Assembly: GCA_900546495.1 (NCBI GenBank)
Contig: URDN01000002.1
Coordinates: forward strand, 62,001-126,000
Reading direction: 5' to 3'
Length of the DNA stretch: 64,000 bases
Source: an uncultured Lachnospiraceae bacterium
Lineage (GTDB): Bacteria; Bacillota; Clostridia; Lachnospirales; Lachnospiraceae
The notes beneath the pieces were generated by a model. It was not told where the DNA came from, made no database searches, and saw only the letters and a list, made by a program, of their open reading frames with translations. Positions 51,678 through 60,531 of this stretch are shown here, in pieces. Position 1 is the first letter of the stretch; each line of letters begins with the position of its first letter. The translations under genes were made by a program, and so were the position numbers.

Positions 51678-52616
51678 TTATCTTCGTTCAAACACACGCA
51701 GTTTCGCGCTCTTCGAACGTTTGTTGTATTCCATTTCTTCTTCTGTCGGTAAAATCGGCTTTCGTGTCAGCATCTTACCAAGGGATTTCTTTCCACATAC
51801 ACAGACCGGAAAATCCGGCGGGCATGTACATGGATTCTCATTCCTCTTAAAATTCGTCTTTACGATCCGGTCTTCCAAAGAATGGAACGTAATAATACAA
51901 AGTCTTCCACCCGGTTTCAACATCTGGATCATCTCATCCAGAGAATCCTGAAGCACATCCAACTCATGATTTAACTCAATTCGGATTGCCTGATACGTGC
52001 GCTTCGCCGGATGTCCTCCGGTTGCCCGAACCTTTGCCGGAATCGCTGCCCGGATGATCTCATTCAGCTGTCCCGTCGTCTCGATCGGTGCTACCTCACG
52101 CGCCTGCACGATATGTTTTGCAATATTTTTTGCAAATTTATCTTCTCCATAATCACGGATCATACGGAAAAGCTCCTGCTCACTGTATTCTGCCAGAATG
52201 TCTCTTGCAGTCATACTCTGACGCTGATCCATCCGCATATCCAATGGTGCATTTTCTTCCTTATAAGTAAAACCTCGCATCGGCTCGTCCAACTGATAGG
52301 ATGAAACTCCTAGATCCAGCATAATGCCGTCCACCTGCTCAATACCAATCTCTCTGAGTCGCTGTGGCATCTCACAATAATTGCTTCTTATGATCGTTAC
52401 CTTATCTTCAAATGGCTTCAACCGCTCTGTTGCCGCTGCGATCGCATCTGCATCCTGATCAATTCCGATCAGCCTACCTTTGTCCGACAGTCTGCTGCAA
52501 ATCTCATAACTGTGCCCGGCCCCACCTAAAGTACCGTCCACATAGATTCCATCCGGATCTGTGATGAGATTACCGACTGTTTCTTCCAGTAAAACTGATA
52601 TATGAGAAAACTCCAT
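51678..52616 (-). CDS. rsmH: 16S rRNA (cytosine-1402-N4) methyltransferase
   Basis: 312 residues. Starts FSHISVLLEETVGNL and has the SAM-binding YVDGTLGGAGHSYEI (near 26), MLDLGVSSYQLDEPMRGF (near 97), GRLCIITFHSLEDRIVK (near 245) and C-terminal zinc-like CTCPPDFPVCVCG. It methylates C1402 of 16S rRNA. Complete, with the usual position after mraZ. Confidence 0.96.
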   Translation of the reverse strand: MEFSHISVLLEETVGNLITDPDGIYVDGTLGGAGHSYEICSRLSDKGRLIGIDQDADAIAAATERLKPFEDKVTIIRSNYCEMPQRLREIGIEQVDGIMLDLGVSSYQLDEPMRGFTYKEENAPLDMRMDQRQSMTARDILAEYSEQELFRMIRDYGEDKFAKNIAKHIVQAREVAPIETTGQLNEIIRAAIPAKVRATGGHPAKRTYQAIRIELNHELDVLQDSLDEMIQMLKPGGRLCIITFHSLEDRIVKTNFKRNENPCTCPPDFPVCVCGKKSLGKMLTRKPILPTEEEMEYNKRSKSAKLRVFERR

Positions 52617-52662
52617 CGTTTCGCCTTTCTATTACTTTCTTTGTTTTCACTCACCAGATTTT

Positions 52663-53103
52663 TTAAAACCGCAAGCCTATCTCTGACATGTGTTTTGCAA
52701 TCTGATTTACATCCGCATAGTCTTTTGTCTTGAGCCAGCGTTCCTTGCTCCAAATCTCTACACGGTTAAGTACACCTGCCAGTACAGCTTCTTTCTCGAT
52801 TCCCGCATGTTCACGTAAAACTGCCGGAAGCAACACTCGTCCCTGCTTATCTACTTCGCAGTCCGCTGCTCCCGAGAAAAAGAAACGTGTAAACTGACGT
52901 GCATCTTCATCTGTCAGTGGTAATTCGCTGAATTTGTCTTCGATTTTCTCCCACTCCTCATCCGAGTAAACATACAAACATCCATCCAGACCTTTTGTCA
53001 CTACGAATGTTTCGCCGAGCTTTTCGCGGAATTTTGCCGGGATGATCAATCTTCCTTTTGCATCTACAGTATGATTGTATTCGCCCTTAAATCCGCGCGC
53101 CAT
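52663..53103 (-). CDS. mraZ: Transcriptional regulator MraZ
   Basis: 147 residues with two AbrB-like halves: GEYNHTVDAKGRLIIPAKFR (near 5) and DCEVDKQGRVLLPAVLREHA (near 82). MraZ forms a ring and represses the dcw cluster by binding repeats ahead of it. ATG at 53103 follows AAGAAGGTG by 6 nt; an upstream ATG (53142) lies inside a dispersed repeat. It heads the cluster and has MraZ-type repeats at 53231-53270. Confidence 0.95.
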   Translation of the reverse strand: MARGFKGEYNHTVDAKGRLIIPAKFREKLGETFVVTKGLDGCLYVYSDEEWEKIEDKFSELPLTDEDARQFTRFFFSGAADCEVDKQGRVLLPAVLREHAGIEKEAVLAGVLNRVEIWSKERWLKTKDYADVNQIAKHMSEIGLRF

Positions 53104-53121
53104 CGAAAACACCTTCTTTCT

Positions 53122-53197
53122 TGGTAAATCGGATATTCGCAATCCGCTTTCGCTACTTGCTCATGAACACACTCACGTTGCTACTGCGTTCATGTTC
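53122..53197 (+). repeat. Two-hairpin dispersed repeat, copy 3 (mraZ leader)
   Basis: Begins near CGGATATTCGCAATCCGC and continues CGCTACTTGCTCATGAAC. It matches the 5308 and 20133 copies. The second stem is GAACA / TGTTC. It lies between the mraZ promoter and start codon. Confidence 0.6.
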
Positions 53198-53230
53198 GGT
53201 GTCTCAGTTATCCACAAAGTTATCAACCTT

Positions 53231-53270
53231 ATCCACTTTCCACCCTTTTACACCACTTTCATCCACTTTT
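53231..53270 (-). promoter_or_regulatory. MraZ-binding repeats
   Basis: Four direct repeats with an exact 10-bp period; on the minus strand AAAGTGGAT, AAAGTGGTG, AAAGGGTG and AAAGTGGAT-like units. This is the Firmicute MraZ-box pattern. It covers the transcription start region below the promoter at 53277-53305. Confidence 0.8.
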
Positions 53271-53276
53271 ATATAA

Positions 53277-53305
53277 ATATTAATGCATCTATTCGCAAAA
53301 ATCAA
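53277..53305 (-). promoter_or_regulatory. Predicted dcw (mraZ) promoter
   Basis: On the minus strand, TTGATT (53305-53300), 17 bp and TAATAT (53282-53277), directly upstream of the MraZ repeats. Confidence 0.6.
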
Positions 53306-53329
53306 TAGCATTTTCGGAATCCATGCACA

Positions 53330-53367
53330 AAAAAACACCGGAATCACGCCTGATTCCAGTGTTTTTT
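53330..53367 (-). terminator. Terminator of the Spo0E-like gene
   Basis: AAAAAACAC-GGAATCA / TGATTCC-GTGTTTTTT with a 4-nt loop and flanking A- and T-runs. It separates the small gene from the dcw promoter. Confidence 0.8.
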
Positions 53368-53432
53368 AAGAAAATCTTCATTTTGCAAAAAAAGTGGGGC
53401 ATTTTCCCACAAAAAAGTACCATTCTGTACTT

Positions 53433-53582
53433 TTAAGCCTCATAGTAACGTACGATCAGATCGTCCATCTTTTTACTCTGTACATAGGCATCCTCATGAT
53501 CCACCCCACATTCTGTCACTACCTTGTCCAGCATTTTTCGTTCCTGTTCGATCATTTCTTTTAATTCCATCGCTTTTTGCAT
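53433..53582 (-). CDS. Spo0E-like aspartyl-phosphate phosphatase
   Basis: A 49-residue helical hairpin (MQKAMELKEMIEQERKMLDKV, loop, YVQSKKMDDLIVRYYEA). The S-x-x-x-D motif (SKKMDDLI) resembles the Spo0E signature SQELD. Such proteins dephosphorylate Spo0A-P and delay sporulation. GGAGG is 10 nt before the ATG at 53582. Longer reading has no ribosome binding site. Confidence 0.75.
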   Translation of the reverse strand: MQKAMELKEMIEQERKMLDKVVTECGVDHEDAYVQSKKMDDLIVRYYEA

Positions 53583-53719
53583 CCTGTGTTTCCTCCAACA
53601 TATGCACTTCTTAACCTTCGTCCTGCAATAACATCTTACCATCATGTCCCCTGCCTGCAAAGGCTACATCTGTGGTTACTGTTTACACAGGATAGTTACA
53701 GTTGCTTTTCCGGCTTATC

Positions 53720-54034
53720 TTATTTGCAGCAGAAATCGCCGCATTCTGTATCCTGACACTGACAGGCATCTGCTCCACCACCAATTCCCACACTGTCAGC
53801 ACAGCATTTACATCCGCGATTGTGCACACAGCCTTTTGCTTCACAGTCAATGTTTACGGTACTGGTCGCATATCCGGTAGAGTTACTCGGTGCGCCGCTT
53901 CTCTCCTTAAAACTCTCACAGCAGGTATCACTTGCTTTTTTCGCATTTGATCCCCCCACGGTAATATCCTCTTTTGCGCAGTAATGATCCTGATTATACA
54001 GGCAGCTTGTTACAGAACAATCTAATTGTGTCAT
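53720..54034 (-). CDS. DUF1540 protein with two Cys-rich repeats
   Basis: 104 residues holding two DUF1540 units (about 1-43 and 60-103), each with the CxxxxC...CxxxxI-x-x-GG pattern (DCSVTSCLYNQDHYCAKEDI and DCEAKGCVHNRGCKCCADSV), ending CQDTECGDFCCK. The family is small, Cys-rich, probably metal binding, common in Clostridia and without known function. GGAGG precedes the ATG. It is monocistronic. Confidence 0.85.
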   Translation of the reverse strand: MTQLDCSVTSCLYNQDHYCAKEDITVGGSNAKKASDTCCESFKERSGAPSNSTGYATSTVNIDCEAKGCVHNRGCKCCADSVGIGGGADACQCQDTECGDFCCK

Positions 54035-54217
54035 TGTAAGATCCTCCTTTTGATTTCATACAAAAAGAGTATCTTCCTTTTCTTTAAAAATATACGAATT
54101 TTAAAAGAAAAAACATTGCCATTCACACATACCGCTCATAAACGGAAAGATATAAAAACAATATACAGACACATGACATATAAAATAAAAAATAATATGT
54201 AGCTATACAAAACAAAA

Positions 54218-54253
54218 GATATCCATGCAGAGATTCTTCTTCACATGGATATC
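54218..54253 (-). terminator. Terminator of the SEC-C gene
   Basis: GATATCCATG / CATGGATATC with a 16-nt loop and TTTT after it on the minus strand, 27 bp past the stop. Confidence 0.65.
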
Positions 54254-54279
54254 AATATGTTTCTCATATTATTTTCTAA

Positions 54280-54783
54280 TTATTTTCTGCCACAGCATTT
54301 TTTGTATTTTTTGCCGCTTCCGCATGGACACGGATCGTTTGGATATACTTTCGCTGCTTTTACAACAGTACCGGATTTCTTCTGCTCTGTGTATAACTGT
54401 TTTAATTTCTCCTCTGAGAAGATCTCTTTCCACTGAGGGAGTTCATATAACCAGTCAGCTTTTGCATCTACCATGTTTTTGTAAAGTTTTTCTTTATCAA
54501 AAGCAAGGCTTACATGGCTGTCTTCGTTTAAATCCTCAAGGTCATTTGCCTCTACAAGACTCTCATTGATTCCATCTAAAAAACCAACCATAGCCATCAG
54601 CTCGATATCAAAACGCTCTGCCAGCTCTTTGACAGTTCCCTCTACAACCTCATCCGGGTTGGAAAGAAGTTTCTCATATACGCTTTTCTCAATTGCAAAG
54701 TAACGGCTCCAGAAGTTCTGAAGCTGACCTCTGTCTGCATTTTCATTAAAGGCAACTGCCTGCCAATCCTGTAATAATCCCAT
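54280..54783 (-). CDS. SEC-C motif protein
   Basis: 167 residues, largely helical, ending in a SEC-C zinc motif (NDPCPCGSGKKYKKCCGRK), the same motif as at the SecA C-terminus. The rest is like other uncharacterised Firmicute SEC-C proteins. Zinc binding is likely; partner unknown. The start MGLLQDWQAV follows AAAGGTGG by 8 nt. Confidence 0.8.
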   Translation of the reverse strand: MGLLQDWQAVAFNENADRGQLQNFWSRYFAIEKSVYEKLLSNPDEVVEGTVKELAERFDIELMAMVGFLDGINESLVEANDLEDLNEDSHVSLAFDKEKLYKNMVDAKADWLYELPQWKEIFSEEKLKQLYTEQKKSGTVVKAAKVYPNDPCPCGSGKKYKKCCGRK

Positions 54784-54838
54784 TATTTTTACCACCTTTT
54801 ATTTATTTTATTCATCATTGCGCATTACTGCATGTTTT

Positions 54839-54868
54839 AGTATACCTCATACACGCCATGTTTGTAAA
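54839..54868 (-). promoter_or_regulatory. Predicted promoter of the SEC-C gene
   Basis: On the minus strand, TTTACA (54868-54863), 18 bp and TATACT (54844-54839). The 302-bp gap to araA holds only this promoter and the araA terminator. Confidence 0.5.
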
Positions 54869-55009
54869 CTGTATTTTTTCGAATCCGCTTCTATTTTCAT
54901 GAATATATTTTCCTGATCCGGTTATAATGAAAATGAACACAAAAGACAAGTTTTTTTAACTTATCCTCCCCTATTTTATGGAGGGAAAGCTCTCACTTTC
55001 CTGACACAG

Positions 55010-55054
55010 AAAAATGCCGCCGCAGCGTTGTCCCAAACCTGTGGCGGCATTTTT
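55010..55054 (-). terminator. araA terminator
   Basis: AAAAATGCCGCC / GGCGGCATTTTT with a 21-nt loop, 32 bp past the araA stop. Confidence 0.8.
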
Positions 55055-55085
55055 CATCTTATGATTGTTTTTCTATATTCGATTT

Positions 55086-56585
55086 TTATTTTCTGTAAGC
55101 AAGTGCATTCCAGCGCAGTTCATTTTTCAGCTGACGGATGGTGGTATCTTTGTCAATGTAAACAGCTTCGATACCCATTGCATCTGCCCAGTCACCCATC
55201 TGTTCTGCAGTCAGATCATAGGAGAATGCAGTATGGTGTGCACCGCCTGCAAGGATCCAGCTTTCGGCCCCTGTGATCAGGTTCGGCTGCGGTGTCCAGA
55301 ATGCGGTAGCAACCGGAAGTTTCGGCATCGGTTTCTCTGTCTTTTTGCAATCTACATCGTTGATGATCAGACGGAAACGATCTCCAAGGTCAATCAGGGA
55401 AGTTGCGATGGCCGGACCTGTCTTTGCAGTAAATACCAGACGTGCCGGATCTTCTCTGTCACCCATGGATAACGGCTGCTCTTTGATGCTGATCGGGCCG
55501 TCTGCGATACTCGGGCAAACCTCCAGCATATGAGCTTCAAGAACACCCTCTTTTCCCGGAACCAGATTGTAAGTATAATCCTCCATAAAGGAAGTTCCTT
55601 TTGCATCTTTCATGCCCTGAGTCATGATTTTCATAACACGTACCATGGCAGCTGTCTTCCAGTCACCTTCACCACCGAAACCGTAACCTTTTTCCATCAA
55701 ACGCTGGATAGCCAGTCCCGGAAGCTGCTGTAAGGCACCCAGATCTCCAAAATGTGTTACGATCGCCTGATAGTTTTTCTCCTCCAAGAAACGTTCAAAG
55801 CCAATCTCAATGCCTGCCTGAACTGCCACATGTTTCCGGAACTCTTTTTCGTCTCTGCCTTCTAACAGGATCTGATATCTGCTGTAATATTCCTCTACCA
55901 AAGTATCAATATCTGCCTGAGAAACAGCGGAAACTGCCTCTGCGATCTCGTTTACCGGATAAGCATCTACTTCCCATCCGAATTTGATCTGTGCTTCTAC
56001 TTTGTCACCCTCAGTAACAGCTACATTTCTCATGTTATCAGCAATTCTCATCACGCGGATGTGACTGCTTTCCACAACACCTACTGTGGTGCGCATCCAG
56101 GAACCGATTTTTTTCTGAACTTTTTCATCTTCCCAGTAGCCAACTACGATTTTGCGTTCCATGCCAAGGCGGCTGAAAATATGACCATACTCACGATCAC
56201 CGTGTGCAGACTGATTTTCATTCATGAAATCCATGTCGATGGTATCATACGGAATCTCGCGATTAAACTGTGTATGCAGGTGCAGTAACGGTTTTCTGTA
56301 CTCCTGCAGACCAAGGATCCATGACTTTGCCGGTGAAAAAGTGTGCATCCATGTGATAACTCCGGCACAATTTTCATCATTATTTGCCTCGTTAAAAGTC
56401 TGACGGATCAGTGCGTTTGTGATCAGGGTTGGTTTCCAGACTACTTCATACGGAAGGTTTCCGGAAGCATTTAATGCGTTTACGATAATTTTGGCATGTT
56501 CTGCCACATGTGCAAGACATTCGTCTCCGTATAAGTCCTGAGAACCGGTACAAAACCAAAATTTGTAATCTTTCTGCTGAATCAT
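55086..56585 (-). CDS. araA: L-arabinose isomerase
   Basis: 499 residues. FWFCTGSQDLYGDE (near 9-22) is the family start; later WMHTFSPAKSWILGL (near 94), GFGGEGDWKTAAMVRVMK (near 303) with its catalytic Glu, and LAGGAHHTAFSYDLT (near 446). It interconverts L-arabinose and L-ribulose. GAGGAGG is 9 nt before ATG 56585. Length normal. Last gene of the ara set. Confidence 0.96.
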   Translation of the reverse strand: MIQQKDYKFWFCTGSQDLYGDECLAHVAEHAKIIVNALNASGNLPYEVVWKPTLITNALIRQTFNEANNDENCAGVITWMHTFSPAKSWILGLQEYRKPLLHLHTQFNREIPYDTIDMDFMNENQSAHGDREYGHIFSRLGMERKIVVGYWEDEKVQKKIGSWMRTTVGVVESSHIRVMRIADNMRNVAVTEGDKVEAQIKFGWEVDAYPVNEIAEAVSAVSQADIDTLVEEYYSRYQILLEGRDEKEFRKHVAVQAGIEIGFERFLEEKNYQAIVTHFGDLGALQQLPGLAIQRLMEKGYGFGGEGDWKTAAMVRVMKIMTQGMKDAKGTSFMEDYTYNLVPGKEGVLEAHMLEVCPSIADGPISIKEQPLSMGDREDPARLVFTAKTGPAIATSLIDLGDRFRLIINDVDCKKTEKPMPKLPVATAFWTPQPNLITGAESWILAGGAHHTAFSYDLTAEQMGDWADAMGIEAVYIDKDTTIRQLKNELRWNALAYRK

Positions 56586-56670
56586 AGTATGTTTCCTCCT
56601 CATAAATATTGTTTATGTTTCATAGTTTTCATTTTTATTTTTTTGCTTACATTGCAATAGTCATTTTTAT

Positions 56671-56722
56671 CATCAAGCAGATAGTTGCAATCCGCTCACA
56701 CTGCTTGTTGCGTTTCTTATAC
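56671..56722 (+). repeat. Two-hairpin dispersed repeat, copy 4 (divergent, partial)
   Basis: AAGCAGATAGTTGCAATCCGC and the following CACTGCTTGTTGCG resemble the first half of the other three copies. The second hairpin is lost. It lies between araD and araA. Confidence 0.4.
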
Positions 56723-56758
56723 AATTAAAACAGTGACTTTCTTCATTTCCTCAAATCG

Positions 56759-57457
56759 TTAGTTATTCTGTCCATAATATGCATTCGCACCATGCTTTCT
56801 GTAATAGTGTTTGTCCTGTAATTCCTGCGGTGCCGGCTGATTCTGCGGATTGATCATCTCACAGCGTGCTGCCATTTTTGCAACTTCTTCTAACACTACG
56901 GCGTTATGCACTGCTTCGTTTGCATCTTTGCCCCAGGTAAACGGACCATGGTTTTTGCATAATACAGCAGGTACTGCAATGTAATCTTTGCCACGGCTTT
57001 CAAACTCATCTGCGATCAGCACACCGGTATTGTGCTCATAACCTTCGTCAATCTCTTCTTTCGTCAGATTCCGCACACACGGAACCTCGCCGTAAATATA
57101 ATCTGCATGAGTTGTTCCGTAACACGGAATATCACGCCCTGCCTGTGCCCAGCTTGTTGCCCAGGAAGAATGGGTATGTACGATTCCTCCAATATTTTGG
57201 AAACGATTATACAGGACCACATGGGTTGCCGTATCAGAAGATGGATTGTAGCGTCCCTCTACCTTATTTCCCTGTAAATCCACAACAACCATATCTTCCG
57301 GTGTCAGAAGGTCATATTCCACACCACTTGGTTTGATAACAAATAATCCGGATTCCCGGTCAATGCCGCTGACATTTCCCCATGTAAAAGTAACCAGTCC
57401 ATATTTCGGAAGCAACATATTTGCTTCGTATACCTGTTTTTTTAACTCTTCCAGCAT
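56759..57457 (-). CDS. araD: L-ribulose-5-phosphate 4-epimerase
   Basis: 232 residues of the class II aldolase/epimerase fold: TFTWGNVSGIDRE (near 24), IKPSGVEYDLLTPEDMV (near 42), zinc ligands in VHTHSSWATSWAQ (near 96) and NHGPFTWGKDANEAVHNAVVLEEVA (near 170). It makes D-xylulose 5-phosphate. GGAGG precedes the ATG. Confidence 0.95.
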   Translation of the reverse strand: MLEELKKQVYEANMLLPKYGLVTFTWGNVSGIDRESGLFVIKPSGVEYDLLTPEDMVVVDLQGNKVEGRYNPSSDTATHVVLYNRFQNIGGIVHTHSSWATSWAQAGRDIPCYGTTHADYIYGEVPCVRNLTKEEIDEGYEHNTGVLIADEFESRGKDYIAVPAVLCKNHGPFTWGKDANEAVHNAVVLEEVAKMAARCEMINPQNQPAPQELQDKHYYRKHGANAYYGQNN

Positions 57458-57539
57458 GACAAAATTCCTCCACTCTTTCGATATATCTGAAAATCTTCCT
57501 TATATAGTTTGCGCTCATTATGTTTATTACAATTCCAGA

Positions 57540-59141
57540 TTACCGCAATTGTTCCACCGCTGCGCGCTCAATGGCAAGACCAGCTTTATAATCTTTCATA
57601 AACGCCTCAAAACCTTCCACATCAGCAGCATCCGGCTGCATTACGCTGCCTTCTTCCCCATGGAAAATCACGGCATTCAGATAATCCGGTAATGTCTGTC
57701 CCTCTGCCTTTCCGATCATATAAGCTGCCAGAAGTGCAATTCCCCATGCACCGCCTTCTCCGGCTGTCTCCATAACAAAGACCGGTGTCTGCATGGCCGC
57801 TGCCATCACACGCTGTCCCACACCTCTGGTCAGGAAAAAGCCTCCATGACCAAGCATTTTATCAATCTGTACTTTTTCTTCTTTTACCAGAATATCCATA
57901 CCGGCTTTTAATGCGCCAAGTGAGGTCAGCAGATGTACACGCATGAAGTTTGCAAGATTAAATTTGCTGTCCGGTCTGCGCACAAACAATGGTCTGCCTT
58001 CTTCAAAACCGGTAATACTCTCTCCGGAAAAATAATTATAGGCCAACAAACCGCCACAATCTGCATCGCCTTCCAGCGCTTTTCGATACAGTGTACCATA
58101 TAAGCTATCCATATCCGGTTTCACGCCAAAAGCTTCCAGTGCTTCTCCAAATAATCCTACCCATGCATTCAGGTCGGAAGTACAGTTGTTGCAGTGTACC
58201 ATTGCCACCGGTTTGCCATCCGGAGTTGTTACCATATCGATTTCTTCATAATATTTCGAAAGTGCCTGCTCCAGTACGATCATGGCAAATACACTGGTTC
58301 CTGCGGATACGTTTCCGGTACGGACTGCCACACTGTTTGTCGCTGTCATGCCAGTTCCGGCATCGCCCTCCGGCGGACAAAGCAAGATGCCTGCTTCCAG
58401 ATCTTCTGCCGGATCTAACAATTTTGCACCTGCCGCGGAAAGAACACCTGCTTTTTCTCCGGCTGCCAGTACTTTCGGGAAAATGTCGGTCAGATGATAA
58501 TCCAGACCTTTTTCCTGTAATAATGCGTCAAATTTTCCTGCCATTGCCGCATCGTAATCGTTTGTATTAGAATCAATCGGGAACATACCTGCCGCTTCAC
58601 CGACACCAACCACTTTCTCTCCGGTAAGCTGCCAGTGAATGTAACCTGCCAGCGTAGTCACAAAACTGATCTGGCTTACATGGGACTCCCCATTTAAAAT
58701 TGCCTGATACAGATGTGCCACACTCCAACGCTGCGGAATGTTAAAGGAAAATGTCTCAGAAAGCTCTTTTGCTGCCTGCTCTGTCATCGTATTTCTCCAG
58801 GTACGGAACGGTACCAGAAGCTGGTCCTGTTCATCAAACGCCATATAACCATGCATCATTCCACTGAATCCCATAGCAGCAACCCGTTTTAAGGTCTCAC
58901 CGTATTTTTCCTGTACATCCTGTTTCAATTTTGCATAACAGTCCTGCAACCCTTCCTTAATATCGGTCAGGCTGTAAGTCCAAATCTGGTTTTCCAGACG
59001 GTTCTCCCATCCATGGCTTCCGGAAGCCAGCGGATTGCCCGATGTATCGATCAGAACCGCTTTGATTCTGGTAGAGCCAAATTCCATTCCAAGTACTGTC
59101 TCACCTTTGCGGATCAGTTCTGCAATTTTCACATTCTCCAT
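57540..59141 (-). CDS. araB: FGGY-family carbohydrate kinase, probable ribulokinase
   Basis: 533 residues: VLGMEFGSTRIKAVLID (near 16-32) phosphate-binding loop, FSGMMHGYMAFDEQ (near 91), central AGTSVFAMIVLEQA and C-terminal GHGGFFLTRGVGQRVMAAAMQTPVFVMETAGEGGAWG ATP-binding region. The order araB-araD-araA with an AraC-type regulator divergent makes L-ribulokinase the likely role. It differs in length and detail from classical AraB (about 560), so the assignment is from family plus context. Confidence 0.88.
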   Translation of the reverse strand: MENVKIAELIRKGETVLGMEFGSTRIKAVLIDTSGNPLASGSHGWENRLENQIWTYSLTDIKEGLQDCYAKLKQDVQEKYGETLKRVAAMGFSGMMHGYMAFDEQDQLLVPFRTWRNTMTEQAAKELSETFSFNIPQRWSVAHLYQAILNGESHVSQISFVTTLAGYIHWQLTGEKVVGVGEAAGMFPIDSNTNDYDAAMAGKFDALLQEKGLDYHLTDIFPKVLAAGEKAGVLSAAGAKLLDPAEDLEAGILLCPPEGDAGTGMTATNSVAVRTGNVSAGTSVFAMIVLEQALSKYYEEIDMVTTPDGKPVAMVHCNNCTSDLNAWVGLFGEALEAFGVKPDMDSLYGTLYRKALEGDADCGGLLAYNYFSGESITGFEEGRPLFVRRPDSKFNLANFMRVHLLTSLGALKAGMDILVKEEKVQIDKMLGHGGFFLTRGVGQRVMAAAMQTPVFVMETAGEGGAWGIALLAAYMIGKAEGQTLPDYLNAVIFHGEEGSVMQPDAADVEGFEAFMKDYKAGLAIERAAVEQLR

Positions 59142-59370
59142 TGTATTGCCCCCTTTTCTTTCTCAATTCGATTATCTTGTAATATCACGTTTTTTGTCTA
59201 AAATTTCCTATGTAAACTTCTCTTATCTTTCAGTACTTCTATCATAAATCATTTCTGAAAAAATCAAAAGAATTTTATTATTCATTTTCTGGACATTTAT
59301 TAACCTGATGTATAAAATAAGAATAACGTAATCCGAAAAATATCTAAATTAATATGATCTGGAGGCTATT

Positions 59371-60258
59371 ATGCTCGCTAACTTTGAACAAAGAGATACC
59401 AGTGGCGCCGAACGCGTATGGACCGGCCGTTACCGCAACCTGCACAATCTTCCCCACTGGCATCTGGAAAACGAACTGATCTGTGTGGAGCGGGGAACCG
59501 TCACCGTCTCTCACAACCATCGGGAATATACACTGACCACCGGTGAAGCCATTTTTCTTGCCAGCGGTGAAATCCATTATATCAAAAGCGATCCGGACAG
59601 CATCACTGCCATTACTTTATTTGACGTGGCGTTGACAGCAGATCTCACGAACCATTATCAGCTCTGCTGTGCCAGACTTTCCGGCAATTATCCGATTCTG
59701 GATACTTTTTCGGCAATTCAGGAAGAACGGACTTTGAAAAAGCCTTTTTTTGAACAGCAGACCTGTGTTCTGATCACGGAACTGATGATCCGCATTTTCC
59801 GGGAAGAAGCCTACACACCGCTGAGCAGTCACCCGGAACATTCTTCCATTGACAATTATAAACATCTGCTGGACGAAATTGATGCCAATTACAGCTATAT
59901 TACCTTTTCGGATGCTGCTGCTTTCATGGGATTGTCAGAACCGTATTTTTCCCGGTTTTTCCGGAAAATCTCAGGCATGACATTTTCCAGATATCTGAAC
60001 ACGGTTCGATTAGAACACGCCATCCGCATGCTGCAGGAGCATCCACGGCGATTGTCCGTGACAGAAATTGCTTCACTCTGCGGTTTTGAAACAATCCGGC
60101 ATTTTAACCGTGTCTTTCGTGACATCACCGGCATGTCCCCACGGGAACTGCCACCAAACTATGTCCCGGATTTCAAGCCGATCCGCCGGATCGAAGACGC
60201 TTTTAATCCAACACTGCAAAGTTCTGAGCTATTGACGGAATCAGATACACAGGAGTAA
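59371..60258 (+). CDS. AraC-family transcriptional regulator with N-terminal cupin
   Basis: 295 residues. The N-terminal sugar-binding cupin (HNLPHWHLENELICVERGTVTV near 28-50) and two C-terminal helix-turn-helices (FSDAAAFMGLSEPYFSRFFRKISGMTFSRYLN near 180-211; VTEIASLCGFETIRHFNRVFRDITGMSPRE near 229-258). It is divergent from the ara genes and likely activates them with L-arabinose or a related sugar. GGAGG is 7 nt before the ATG. Confidence 0.9.
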   Translation: MLANFEQRDTSGAERVWTGRYRNLHNLPHWHLENELICVERGTVTVSHNHREYTLTTGEAIFLASGEIHYIKSDPDSITAITLFDVALTADLTNHYQLCCARLSGNYPILDTFSAIQEERTLKKPFFEQQTCVLITELMIRIFREEAYTPLSSHPEHSSIDNYKHLLDEIDANYSYITFSDAAAFMGLSEPYFSRFFRKISGMTFSRYLNTVRLEHAIRMLQEHPRRLSVTEIASLCGFETIRHFNRVFRDITGMSPRELPPNYVPDFKPIRRIEDAFNPTLQSSELLTESDTQE

Positions 60259-60294
60259 GATAAGAAAAGAAACAGAAATGGAGAATTTATTTAT

Positions 60295-60519
60295 ATGAAA
60301 AAATTGAAACAAATCACCGCTCTCATCGGTGTGATCGCACTGATCGGATTATATGTGTCTACACTGGTTCTGGCATTAATCGGAAGTGCGGAAGCGATTA
60401 ACTTGTTAAAGGTTGCCGTGTATGCGACGATTGTGTTGCCGGTACTGTTATGGGCATATTCTTTCATCTACCGTTTGCTGAAAGGGAAACAGAATGATGA
60501 TACGTCTGATAAAAAATAA
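60295..60519 (+). CDS. Small two-helix membrane protein
   Basis: 74 residues: basic start, two membrane helices (about 7-28 and 35-60) and a charged tail (GKQNDDTSDKK). It begins 36 bp after the regulator gene on the same strand and has a ribosome binding site. I do not recognise the family; its orthologues appear as short hypothetical proteins in Lachnospiraceae as far as I recall. Confidence 0.65.
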   Translation: MKKLKQITALIGVIALIGLYVSTLVLALIGSAEAINLLKVAVYATIVLPVLLWAYSFIYRLLKGKQNDDTSDKK

Positions 60520-60531
60520 AATTTAATATAA

